Assembly: GCA_030065855.1 (NCBI GenBank)
Contig: JASJCT010000022.1
Coordinates: 161,743-225,742 of the forward strand
Source of the DNA: Myxococcota bacterium
GTDB lineage: Bacteria; Myxococcota_A; Polyangia; JAAYKL01
Reading direction: 5' to 3'
DNA length: 64,000 nucleotides
The notes under the pieces were generated by a model, which was not told where the DNA came from, did no database searches, and saw only the letters and a program-made list of their open reading frames with translations. The position numbers and the translations under genes were made by a program. This document shows, piece by piece, positions 17,444-25,492 of this stretch. Within the stretch, counting starts at the first letter, position 1. The number at the start of each line of letters is the position of its first letter.

Positions 17444-17665
17444 ATGGGTGAAACCGCAATGACCGTGCGAGAGGTCGCCTCTTATCTCAGTGTCACCGAG
17501 AAAACGGTCTATCGTCTAGCGCAAAAGGGCAAGCTGCCCGGTTTTAAAGTAGCAGGTGCCTGGCGATTCCGGAAAAGAGATATCGAGGGTTGGATTGAAG
17601 AGCAAAAACAAGTCGTCACGCAGCAAGATACAGACATCTATCAGAGCCCAGGGGGTAGCGAATGA
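17444..17665 (+). CDS. Excisionase-type HTH DNA-binding protein, 73 aa
   Basis: The whole protein is one winged HTH of the excisionase/helix-turn-helix 17 family: MTVREVASYLSVTEKTVYRLAQKGKLPGFKVAGAWRFRKRDIEGWI. The ATG follows GAGGAACGATA. Its stop overlaps the next start by 4 bp (ATGA), so it is translationally coupled to the TrlF-like ATPase. Likely roles are autoregulation of the operon or recognition of the element ends; both are inference. It is unlike the HTH-receiver gene at 10.7 kb, having no second domain. Confidence 0.85.
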   Translation: MGETAMTVREVASYLSVTEKTVYRLAQKGKLPGFKVAGAWRFRKRDIEGWIEEQKQVVTQQDTDIYQSPGGSE

Positions 17666-20430
17666 GCGATTGGACATGGAATGGTGCGCGCTGGTGGAAG
17701 TTTGACTTCCATGCGCACACACCGAGCTCAAACGACTACGGCAATGGGCCGAATCAAGAAGCTCTCAAACAAAGATCTCCGAGAGAGTGGCTTCTGGATT
17801 ACATGAAAGCCGGTATCGATTGCGTTGCTGTTACGGATCACAATTCAGGTGCCCAAATCGATGCGCTCAAGACTGAGTTGCAGAACCTGAGGCATGACAA
17901 TGGTAATGATTTCCGAGAGCTCGTCATCTTTCCGGGAGTTGAAATTTCGGTCAACAGCAATGTTCATGTACTTGCTATTCTTGACAGGGATAAATCAGGC
18001 TCGGATATCGATTCACTGCTTGGAGCCGTTGGTTTCCGAGGAGAAAAAGGGGCGTGTGATACTTGCACCGACAAGTCTTTGAGCGATGTTGTTTCTGAAA
18101 TAATCAAGTCAGGTGGCATTGCGATTCCCGCACACGTCGATGAAGCTAGGGGGCTTTTTACAGAACTGACCGGAAATACGCTCGGTCAGGCGTTGGATAT
18201 CGAAAATATTCTTGCCGTGGAGATCCGCGAACCGGGATATGCAAAACCCCAATTATACATAGATCACAAGCTACAATGGACCGAGGTACTCGGATCGGAT
18301 TCGCACCATCCAGCTGGGGAACGTTGTCCCGGCAGCCATTATACATGGGTTAAGATGAGAGAGCCGACACTGGATGGGTTGCGGCTTGCCTTGTCAGATG
18401 GTTCCCTATCGACCAAGCGGTCTGATGCGTATGACAACGATCCCAATGATCATCCACCTCTGGCGATCGAATCAATCGAGGTTCAGAGTGCTCGCTACAT
18501 GGGTCGATCCGAAAAATTCAACGTGTGTCTCAACCCATGGCTCAACGCGATCATAGGCGGCCGCGGAACAGGCAAGTCGACCATCATAGAGTTTCTCAGA
18601 CTCGCATTGAGGCGAAAGGAAGAGATTCCAGAATCTCTCGCAAACGACTTCGCGAAGTATTGGGAGGTCTATCTCGACAGAGATAATGGCGGGTTGTTAA
18701 CAGAAAACTCTTCAATTAAGGTCACGTATCGAAAGGATGAAAATCTGTTCCGCGTTCAATGGAGCCAGAGTGGCGATCTGGAGCCTATCGAAGTTCAGAC
18801 TCGTAGCGGTAAGTGGACACGCGAAGAAGGAGATATTCTCAGGCGTTTTCCTGTACGTATCTATAGTCAAAAACAGATTTTTGAATTGGCAAAAACGCCG
18901 CTTGCTCTCCTTCGAATTATCGATGAGGCTTCGGACCTGGATCGTCGCTCATTTGAGGAAGCCTGGAAGGATGAGGAGGCGCGCTTCCTCTCTTTGCGGG
19001 CCAAAGCGAGGGAGGTCGAATCCGGCCTTGCTGATGCGCCTCGGTTACGCGGCGAATTGGACGACGTGAAACGCAAACTGGCTGTCTTCGAGGCATCCGG
19101 TCACGCCGAGATATTGAAAACTTACCAAAGATGTCGGCGTCAACTGCGAGCAGTCGAAACCTGGGAGCGAGAATGGTCGGACGCTAGCGAGCGGCTGGAA
19201 CAATTTGCTCGGGAAATCGTGCCAGATCCCATCGACAGCAACCTCTTCGATGAAAAAGAAGCTGCCGAAGCAGCGCTCTTAGAAAAAGCCGCGACCGTTC
19301 GGCGACAACTAGTCGAAATTAGTGCAAGCATCGAAGAACAAGCGACACAAACGGATCGCGCGATACAACAATGGCAAGCTAACCGCGACAGCTCGGCATG
19401 GAAAAAAGCTCACAATTCTGCGGTGCTCGCATACGAAGAATTACAAATAAAGTTAGATGCCGAAGGCGCTGGTGATCCGGCGGCATATGGAGAACTCGTT
19501 CAGAGACGACAGAATATCGAGGGCCGGTTAAAAGCGATTGAAGAACGGCGCAAGCATCTGGTTCAAGTTCGAAAGGACACGGGTGAGAGTCTGCAGCGTC
19601 TTCAACACATACGACAGAAGCTAACTGAGCGACGATCTCGATTTTTAGAAACTGTATTGGCGAGGAATCCGTTTGTGAAAATAGAAGTTGTTCCGTACGG
19701 AAATCAGGAGGCGGTTGAAACAGAATATCGCCGACTCATTCAACGCGAAGATCGTAGATTCGACAAAGCTATTGGCCGAACCGGCAGCGGGGAAGGCCTT
19801 CTCGGCCAGCTCTATTGCGACAGTAGCGATGGCCCTTCGGTCGAGCAACAGCTCAGCGAACTAAAAGATAAAACAAGAAAAATCGCTTTTGCTTCGCAAG
19901 ATGCGCCTCAAGTGCAAGACATTAAACGATTCGCGGCACATCTGAACAGCCTCCAGCCTGAGACTTACGATAGAATTGATCTGTGGTTCCCGGAGGATTC
20001 CCTTAATGTACAATACAGCCCGACAGGAGATGGGAGGAATTTTCGATCGATTCAAGAAGGCTCACCCGGGCAGCGTACCGCTGCCCTACTCGCGTTCCTA
20101 CTTTCCTATGGGAGCGAGCCGATCGTGCTCGACCAGCCCGAAGACGACCTCGATAATCACCTCATCTATGATCTAATAGTAACTCAGCTGCGAGCCATCA
20201 AACAGAAGCGGCAGGTCATCGTAGTAACCCACAACGCTAATATCGTGGTCAATGGCGATGCCGAACTGGTGATTGCGCTCGACGCGCGTGGAGGTGAGAC
20301 GCACACCGAATGCGCGGGAAGTATGCAGGATAAGGATGTGCGCAATAAAATCTGCGAGATCATGGAGGGGGGACGTGAGGCATTTGAGCAGCGTTACCGT
20401 CGTATCGCCATGGAGGGCCGCTATGTATGA
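17662..20430 (+). CDS. TrlF-family PHP-phosphoesterase/SMC-like ATPase
   Basis: The 922-aa protein begins with a PHP domain with complete metal-ligand motifs: FDFHAHTPSS, AVTDHNSG, PGVEIS, IPAHVDEA and GSDSHHPAG. An SMC/RecF-type ATPase follows: Walker A GGRGTGKSTIIEFL near residue 300, a long coiled coil about 420-690, the signature-like EGSPGQRTAALLAFLL, Walker B PIVLDQPEDDLDN and the switch His VVTHNANIVV. PHP-SMC proteins are predicted nucleases or phosphodiesterases gated by ATP and DNA binding, and often sit in defence islands. It overlaps the upstream HTH by 4 bp and the downstream Schlafen-like gene by 8 bp. All motifs are intact. Confidence 0.85.
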   Translation: MSDWTWNGARWWKFDFHAHTPSSNDYGNGPNQEALKQRSPREWLLDYMKAGIDCVAVTDHNSGAQIDALKTELQNLRHDNGNDFRELVIFPGVEISVNSNVHVLAILDRDKSGSDIDSLLGAVGFRGEKGACDTCTDKSLSDVVSEIIKSGGIAIPAHVDEARGLFTELTGNTLGQALDIENILAVEIREPGYAKPQLYIDHKLQWTEVLGSDSHHPAGERCPGSHYTWVKMREPTLDGLRLALSDGSLSTKRSDAYDNDPNDHPPLAIESIEVQSARYMGRSEKFNVCLNPWLNAIIGGRGTGKSTIIEFLRLALRRKEEIPESLANDFAKYWEVYLDRDNGGLLTENSSIKVTYRKDENLFRVQWSQSGDLEPIEVQTRSGKWTREEGDILRRFPVRIYSQKQIFELAKTPLALLRIIDEASDLDRRSFEEAWKDEEARFLSLRAKAREVESGLADAPRLRGELDDVKRKLAVFEASGHAEILKTYQRCRRQLRAVETWEREWSDASERLEQFAREIVPDPIDSNLFDEKEAAEAALLEKAATVRRQLVEISASIEEQATQTDRAIQQWQANRDSSAWKKAHNSAVLAYEELQIKLDAEGAGDPAAYGELVQRRQNIEGRLKAIEERRKHLVQVRKDTGESLQRLQHIRQKLTERRSRFLETVLARNPFVKIEVVPYGNQEAVETEYRRLIQREDRRFDKAIGRTGSGEGLLGQLYCDSSDGPSVEQQLSELKDKTRKIAFASQDAPQVQDIKRFAAHLNSLQPETYDRIDLWFPEDSLNVQYSPTGDGRNFRSIQEGSPGQRTAALLAFLLSYGSEPIVLDQPEDDLDNHLIYDLIVTQLRAIKQKRQVIVVTHNANIVVNGDAELVIALDARGGETHTECAGSMQDKDVRNKICEIMEGGREAFEQRYRRIAMEGRYV

Positions 20431-21664
20431 CACTCCCGAGGATTTGCTGAAAAGAATCCGCCTTGGTGAAGACACGGCATTGGAGCTCAAGGCAATCCGC
20501 CTGAAAGGAAAGCGCGTTGTTGAGCCGAAACGAGAGGACCTCGCCGATGAAATCGCAGCCATGGCCAACACCGCTGATGGCGTGCTCGTCCTGGGTGTTG
20601 ATGATAAAACGAAAGACATCTTGGGCATTCCCCGCGAAGGATTGGAGGATGCCGAGCGTTTCGTATTTGAGATCTGCAATGACAGTATAAGGCCACCTGT
20701 CAATTTTCGAACTTATCGCATAGAGATTCCTGATGACACAGGTTTGCTTCAATCAGTGCTGAGGGTTGAAATTCCCCGCAGCCTCTTTGTACATGAAAGC
20801 CCAAATGGATACTTCCACAGACAAGGCAGCTCCAAACGAAAGATGCAACCGGAAGTGCTTGCGCGTTTGTTTCAACAACGAAGCCAAGCGCGCCTGATAC
20901 GTTTTGACGAACAAGCTGTTCCTCAGGCGACATTTGCGGATTTGGACGAGGGACTTTGGAAGCGTTTTCTAGGACCACGAACAGAAGATGCAAAGATAAC
21001 TCTCAAGAAGCTGAGCATTCTAGCAGAAAATGAAGCAGGAGGAGAATACGCGACCGTGACTGGGGTTTTAATGTGCTCCAATAAACCGCATCAATGGCTG
21101 CCAGGTGCGTTCATACAGGCGGTTCGCTATCGCGGGATTAAGCAGGACTCGAACTACCAGATCGATGCACAGGAGATAACCGGACATTTGGATAAACAGG
21201 TTAGTGATGCGATGGTATTTGTCAGGAGAAATATGAGTGTGTTTGCCAGCAAAGATCCCGGGCGAACAGAAATGCCACAGTACAGCGACCGGGCTGTCTT
21301 TGAAGCTGTGGTGAACGCTGTTGCCCATCGCGATTACTCTATTCACGGTTCAAAAATACGACTATTTCTCTTCGATAATCGTCTTGAGCTCTATTCACCG
21401 GGATCCTTACCGAACACCTTGACAGTCGAGAGCATTGCGCTGCGCCAATCAACTCGAAACGAGCTCATCACGTCCTTGCTCTCGAAATGTCCAGTCGACG
21501 ATCCTACGAGCCAGCTGGAACGACAGTTTCTCATGGAAAAGCGTGGTGACGGTGTTCCGATTATCATGGAAGAGAGCCGAAAGAGAAGTGGGCGTGATCC
21601 GGTTTATCGCTTAATCGATGATGCTGAGCTATGTCTCACGATTTGGGCCGCAATGCCGGAATGA
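20423..21664 (+). CDS. Schlafen/AlbA_2-domain ATP-binding protein
   Basis: The best start is the ATG at 20423, which has GGAGGG at ideal spacing and overlaps the trlF-like stop by 8 bp. The longer ORF from 20273 is an in-frame extension through that gene. It is 413 aa. The N-terminal AlbA_2/Schlafen core is clear: GEDTALELKAIRLKGKRVV, EIAAMANTADGVLVLGVDDKTKDILGI and YFHRQGSSKRKMQPE. The C-terminal ATPase-like part of COG2865 proteins follows, with AVFEAVVNAVAHRDYSIHGSKIRLFLFDNRLELYSPG (GHKL-like). Such proteins are found in defence loci and as transcription regulators. Its overlap with the PHP-SMC ATPase argues for a joint function. Confidence 0.85.
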   Translation: MYDTPEDLLKRIRLGEDTALELKAIRLKGKRVVEPKREDLADEIAAMANTADGVLVLGVDDKTKDILGIPREGLEDAERFVFEICNDSIRPPVNFRTYRIEIPDDTGLLQSVLRVEIPRSLFVHESPNGYFHRQGSSKRKMQPEVLARLFQQRSQARLIRFDEQAVPQATFADLDEGLWKRFLGPRTEDAKITLKKLSILAENEAGGEYATVTGVLMCSNKPHQWLPGAFIQAVRYRGIKQDSNYQIDAQEITGHLDKQVSDAMVFVRRNMSVFASKDPGRTEMPQYSDRAVFEAVVNAVAHRDYSIHGSKIRLFLFDNRLELYSPGSLPNTLTVESIALRQSTRNELITSLLSKCPVDDPTSQLERQFLMEKRGDGVPIIMEESRKRSGRDPVYRLIDDAELCLTIWAAMPE

Positions 21665-21685
21665 CTGTTCTGTTTAGTGACTTGT

Positions 21686-21940
21686 TCAGCGATACACGTC
21701 TCTCCGATGTCCGACTCTGACGACCACTATCACCAGCACGTCGTCCCGAATCTGGTAAATGACCCGGTAGTCCCTCACTCGGATTCTATAAATATCATCT
21801 TCTCCGCTGAGCTTCTTAACGCCAGCGGGGCGAGGTTGCTTTTCCAGTTTTAAAATGGCCTTGATGATTCGCTTCTGGATATCAGCCGATAGCTTTTTTA
21901 GGCTCCGCTCTGCGGCCGGGCCGATTTCTATCGCGTACAT
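21686..21940 (-). CDS. relE: RelE/ParE-type toxin
   Basis: The 84-aa protein is a standard RelE-like mRNA interferase: YAIEIGPAAERSLKKLSADIQKRIIKAILKLEKQPRPAGVKKL ... YRIRVRDYRVIYQIRDDVLVIVVVRVGHRRDVY. The C-terminal RVGHRRDVY is typical. It lies 8 bp downstream of its Phd-type antitoxin on the same strand. It should cleave ribosome-bound mRNA when the antitoxin is degraded. It is convergent to the Schlafen-like gene and so closes the islet. Confidence 0.9.
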   Translation of the reverse strand: MYAIEIGPAAERSLKKLSADIQKRIIKAILKLEKQPRPAGVKKLSGEDDIYRIRVRDYRVIYQIRDDVLVIVVVRVGHRRDVYR

Positions 21941-21948
21941 TTTGCGAT

Positions 21949-22209
21949 TTATCTCTCGATGCCTAGCTCATCTATGAGTACGGACAACGGCTTGGTCCCC
22001 TTCTTTTCGGCTTCCTTGAGCGCTGCTTTGGCCGCTTTCAAGTCCTCCTCATCCTCCAGTCGCTCCAAAAGCACCAGGTCTTCAATCGATATTATCGCTG
22101 CCACATCCCTGCCCCTTCGATGAAGAACGATTCTCTCTCCTCGGTACGCAGCGCGGTTGATGACATCTGCAAACTCCTGTCGCACTTCGCTGGCATTCAA
22201 ACGGACCAT
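21949..22209 (-). CDS. Phd/YefM-type antitoxin
   Basis: The start is the ATG at 22209, preceded by GGGAGGGATC; the track start at 22275 is too early. The 86-aa protein shows the Phd/YefM DNA-binding half, MVRLNASEVRQEFADVINRAAYRGERIVLHRRGRDVAAIISIEDLVLLE. The charged C-terminal tail (LKAAKAALKEAEKKGTKPL) wraps and neutralises the RelE-type toxin encoded just downstream. It should autorepress the operon through the palindrome upstream. Confidence 0.9.
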   Translation of the reverse strand: MVRLNASEVRQEFADVINRAAYRGERIVLHRRGRDVAAIISIEDLVLLERLEDEEDLKAAKAALKEAEKKGTKPLSVLIDELGIER

Positions 22210-22223
22210 GATCCCTCCCTTTG

Positions 22224-22256
22224 AGTACATCACGTATCTAAAGTACATGATGTACA
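22224..22256 (-). promoter_or_regulatory. Palindromic operator of the toxin-antitoxin operon
   Basis: GTACAT-g-ATGTAC (22243-22255) is an inverted repeat with a further half site, GTACATCA, at 22225-22232. It lies 15-50 bp upstream of the antitoxin ATG, where Phd-type repressors bind. Confidence 0.65.
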
Positions 22257-22405
22257 TTTCTAGCTCACCTGTCAAGAATGCCGATTAATGCTCATATGCT
22301 GTTTTATCTTCCGCCATCCGCACGCCACTTCAGCTGGGCCGGATGTGGGGCTTGGTAGATCTTAGTCGATGGGATTGGAAAGGGGGAGTATAAACGGCCC
22401 TTTGG

Positions 22406-22831
22406 TCACCGCCACCGGTCCCACATGTAGAGCTCCAGGTGTTCCCGTTCGGCAAGTACTTCTAGGATTTGCAGCTCTTTGCGCACGGTTCTTTGATAGT
22501 GTCGATACTTGCCGAGCTCTCCTTTTGCCGCAAAGAACAGGGATCGCTCGATATTTTCAAGCACCAGTAAGAAGTGGGGATGAAGCCCTGCGTACTGGCT
22601 CGGCGGGGTCATTTGCTCAGCTGCTGATGTGTTTTTTTCCGCCATGGCATGGGCATATGCTGCCAAGCCCTTGTCCAGCAGGCGTTGACGGATATATTCG
22701 TTGGTCCGCACGGCATAGTCGAGCATAAGCTTAAAGCGGTGCTGGTATTCCTGTTTTGTCTCAGCGCCGGCCGCACTTGCGAACGAGATGACCAGCGCCA
22801 TCGCAACTGCAGTGGATAGAATTCGTTTCAT
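22406..22831 (-). CDS. Exported hypothetical protein, 141 aa
   Basis: The ATG at 22831 overlaps the stop of rnc (ATGA), so translation is coupled; the track start at 22915 lies inside rnc. The N-terminus is a signal peptide, MKRILSTAVAMALVISFASAAGAET, with a plausible cleavage after AGA. The mature part is helical and charged (YQHRFKLMLDYAVRTNEYIRQRLLDKGLAAYAHAMAEK ... ERSLFFAAKGELGKYRHYQRTVRKELQILEVL). No family was recognised. It is probably periplasmic. Confidence 0.7.
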   Translation of the reverse strand: MKRILSTAVAMALVISFASAAGAETKQEYQHRFKLMLDYAVRTNEYIRQRLLDKGLAAYAHAMAEKNTSAAEQMTPPSQYAGLHPHFLLVLENIERSLFFAAKGELGKYRHYQRTVRKELQILEVLAEREHLELYMWDRWR

Positions 22832-23535
22832 TCTGCCTCCAGTGCAGCCAATGCCTGTTTGGCCGCGTCTTTTTCCGCGTCCTTTTTGCTCCGTCCCCGG
22901 CCGCGTGCCAGGCACTGGCCAGCGACTGAAATCTCAACCTCGAAAACCTTTGAATGACCCGGTCCTTCTTCGCCCACGACACAATAGCTCGGCATCTCCC
23001 GATTCTCAGCCTGCAGGGCTTCTTGCAACGCGGTCTTGACATCGTCTGGACGTTCGCTGGCTGCAGCCACCTCATCCAGGGTGCTCCCGAGCCATTGCAG
23101 CACCACATCCCTGGCAGCTTCGTACCCGCCATCCAATTGGACAGCGCCGATAAGGGCCTCTACTGCGTCGGCCAAGATGGACGGCCGATCGCGGCCGTTG
23201 TTCATCTCTTCCCCGCGGCCGAGCAACACCATCTCTCCCAACCCCACGCGCCTGGCCAAGTCAGCCAAGGACGCCTCGCACACCAATGCGGCCCGCCTTG
23301 GGGTGAGCTGCCCTTCTGCGGCAGTGGGTATGGCGGTCATCAATGCCTCGGCCACTGCCAATCCAAGGACCGCGTCACCCAGGAATTCCAACCGTTGGTT
23401 ATCCGCGTGAACAGCGTGATGTTCATTGGAAAACGACTTGTGCGTCAGCGCCTGCATGAGCAGGCTCTCATCTGAAAACACATACCCCAAGTGCTTTTCG
23501 ACCATCTGCAAAGCTTCTACGTTTGGGCCGGACAT
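22828..23535 (-). CDS. rnc: Ribonuclease III
   Basis: This 235-aa double-strand-specific endoribonuclease matures rRNA and other structured RNAs. The catalytic signature is NQRLEFLGDAVLGLAVAEAL, and DAVEALIGAVQLDGG supplies the later acidic residues. The C-terminal double-stranded RNA-binding domain ends in GRGRSKKDAEKDAAKQALAALE. The start chosen is the ATG at 23535 (MSGPNVEALQ), with AGAGGAG upstream. The longer form from 23619 adds 28 residues not usual in the family. It is divergent from the VKOR-DsbA gene and coupled to the small exported protein. Confidence 0.93.
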   Translation of the reverse strand: MSGPNVEALQMVEKHLGYVFSDESLLMQALTHKSFSNEHHAVHADNQRLEFLGDAVLGLAVAEALMTAIPTAAEGQLTPRRAALVCEASLADLARRVGLGEMVLLGRGEEMNNGRDRPSILADAVEALIGAVQLDGGYEAARDVVLQWLGSTLDEVAAASERPDDVKTALQEALQAENREMPSYCVVGEEGPGHSKVFEVEISVAGQCLARGRGRSKKDAEKDAAKQALAALEAE

Positions 23536-23669
23536 CAAAGATGGCGCTCCTCTTAAGCTCGTCAGGGCCACCGGAACCCGGGACCCCATATTTAATGTCT
23601 GTCGATTAACATATATCAAATCTGATGTGGTATTTACAGAATCTCTGGTTTCAAATAGTTAGTAAATCA

Positions 23670-24932
23670 ATGGCCACGCCCAAGCTGGCAGAAAGTACGA
23701 TGAGAACAGGTACGAAAGATAACGCGCACCCCGCTCCTCCCAAATCGAGCAAATGGTATTCCGTGGTTTTCATTTGTCTCTGCCTGCTGGGGGTGGGCGC
23801 GTCCATCGAGTTGACCCGAATCCACTATCTGACCCACACCGATTCCAACTATCAATCGATCTGCGCTGTTAATGAGCAGGTGAATTGCAAAACCGTTGCC
23901 CAATCCCCCTTTTCCGTGTTCCTCGGGGTACCGGTATCTGTTTGGGGAATTGTGGGCCATGTGTTCATGGCTGTGCTGGCAGCCTGGGGACGCTGGGGCA
24001 AACGCGTCCATCCCACATGGCCGCGGGGTTTGCTGTTGGCGTTGACCACTGCCTCACTCGCAGCGTCGGGTGTTCTCGCAGGCATTTCTTTTACCCGTAT
24101 CGAAGTCCTATGCCCCTACTGCTTGGCCTTGTACGCCATTAGCGGACTGCTCTTTGCCACCAGCCTGACCGAGGCAATCCAACAGCGCGCCAATCCTTTT
24201 TCCAGTTTATTCACCGATCTGCGCGCCGCGTTTGCCCGACCGGCATTGCTCGTGGTCTTCCTGGGGGTCGGTGGCGGAACAATCGCGACGCTGATGGTGA
24301 GTATCGAACCGTATTGGCAACACCCGGGGTGGGCAGACCTGCCAAAACTCCCCCACGGCAATGACGAAGATGGGTGCCACTGGATAGGCGCCGAGGATCC
24401 GCTCGTTACCGTCATCGAGTTCTCTGACTACCAGTGTCCATACTGCCGGCGCGCCCACAAGTACATGCGGCTCCTCGCAGCCGAACACCCCAAAACAGTG
24501 CGTTTGATCCACAGCCACCTGCCCTTGGATAACGCGTGCAACACAGCGATCAAAAAACCCTATCACAGCCGTGCCTGTGAGTTTTCAAAGGCAGCCGAGT
24601 GTGCAGCTGAGCAGGATATGTTTTGGCCTATGAACGACGCGCTCTTCTCGGTTCAAGAAACCATCCCAGCCGATGACGTGGATATCGGAAACCTAGCGGT
24701 CCAAATAGGCCTGGATCGGTCTGACTTTGAAGCGTGTATGGCGAGTGCTGGCATGCCAGACTGCATACGAGAAGACATGAGGGATGCGAGAAAGCTGCGA
24801 GTATCTGGAACACCCACGTTCTTTATCAAATCAACCGCTCATCCAAAGCTCAAGGCACTTCCCAGATCTCTCCCCCCGAAGGTCTTGGAAAACGCCATCG
24901 CCCAAGCTAAAAAGAACCAGAAAAAAGACTAA
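23670..24932 (+). CDS. Vitamin K epoxide reductase / DsbA-like thioredoxin fusion
   Basis: The 420-aa protein fuses a four- to five-helix VKOR domain to a periplasmic thioredoxin domain. VKOR features are the loop Cys pair ICAVNEQVNCKTV, a Ser in GVPVSVWGI and the quinone-proximal CPYC in EVLCPYCLALY. After a further membrane helix, the DsbA/thioredoxin part has FSDYQCPYCRRAH and the cis-Pro loop SGTPTFF. It should oxidise cysteines in exported proteins and pass electrons to quinone in one chain, replacing DsbA/DsbB. The ATG at 23670 was chosen; no strong ribosome site is present. The following greA is 52 bp downstream. Confidence 0.88.
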   Translation: MATPKLAESTMRTGTKDNAHPAPPKSSKWYSVVFICLCLLGVGASIELTRIHYLTHTDSNYQSICAVNEQVNCKTVAQSPFSVFLGVPVSVWGIVGHVFMAVLAAWGRWGKRVHPTWPRGLLLALTTASLAASGVLAGISFTRIEVLCPYCLALYAISGLLFATSLTEAIQQRANPFSSLFTDLRAAFARPALLVVFLGVGGGTIATLMVSIEPYWQHPGWADLPKLPHGNDEDGCHWIGAEDPLVTVIEFSDYQCPYCRRAHKYMRLLAAEHPKTVRLIHSHLPLDNACNTAIKKPYHSRACEFSKAAECAAEQDMFWPMNDALFSVQETIPADDVDIGNLAVQIGLDRSDFEACMASAGMPDCIREDMRDARKLRVSGTPTFFIKSTAHPKLKALPRSLPPKVLENAIAQAKKNQKKD

Positions 24933-24984
24933 CAAAAAGGGATTCCAATGGTAACGTACAGGGCAACGTTGCGAGGTAAGTAAT

Positions 24985-25455
24985 ATGGACCAATACCCAA
25001 TGACACCCCAAGGTCTCAAGAAACTCGAAGCAGAGCTCAAGAAGCTCATAGAAGTAGATCGACCTGCCAATGTAAAGGCCATCGAAGAGGCCAGGGAGCA
25101 CGGCGATCTATCGGAGAATGCAGAGTACAAAGCTGCCAAGGAAGAGCAGAGCCTCATCGCGAGCCGAATGGAATATTTAGAGGACCGCATTGCCCGGGCA
25201 AATGTCATCGATCCGACGAAGCTGTCAGGAGACCGGGTGGTGTTCGGTGCCCGGGTATCTCTAGAGGATTTGAATACAACAGAGGAAAAAACCTACCGAA
25301 TTGTGGGCGAGGACGAAGCTGACATCGACGTTGGGACCATATCGATTTCCTCGCCCATAGCCCGCGGATTGATAGGAAAAGAGGTGGGCGACCAGGTAAC
25401 CATCGGCACCCCAGCAGGCCCGCGAAAATTCGAGATCGTAGACGTGGAATTCTAA
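24985..25455 (+). CDS. greA: Transcription elongation factor GreA
   Basis: The 156-aa length is normal for the family. The N-terminal coiled coil is MDQYPMTPQGLKKLEAELKKL ... ARNHGDLSENAEYKAAKEEQ-like, here EEAREHGDLSENAEYKAAKE. The acidic tip residues enter the RNA polymerase secondary channel and stimulate transcript cleavage. The C-terminal FKBP-like domain ends in SPIARGLIGKEVGDQVTIGTPAGPRKFEIVDVEF. The start has a weak GAGG-type ribosome site (GCGAGGTAAGTAAT). It lies 13-37 bp before recG. Confidence 0.96.
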   Translation: MDQYPMTPQGLKKLEAELKKLIEVDRPANVKAIEEAREHGDLSENAEYKAAKEEQSLIASRMEYLEDRIARANVIDPTKLSGDRVVFGARVSLEDLNTTEEKTYRIVGEDEADIDVGTISISSPIARGLIGKEVGDQVTIGTPAGPRKFEIVDVEF

Positions 25456-25492
25456 CCTATCCCCTACCGTGGCATATACCCAGGAGCAGCGC

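Noticed and set aside
20273-20422. N-terminal extension of the Schlafen-like ORF
   Set aside because: It lies inside the TrlF-like gene; the ATG at 20423 has a good ribosome site and begins the conserved domain.
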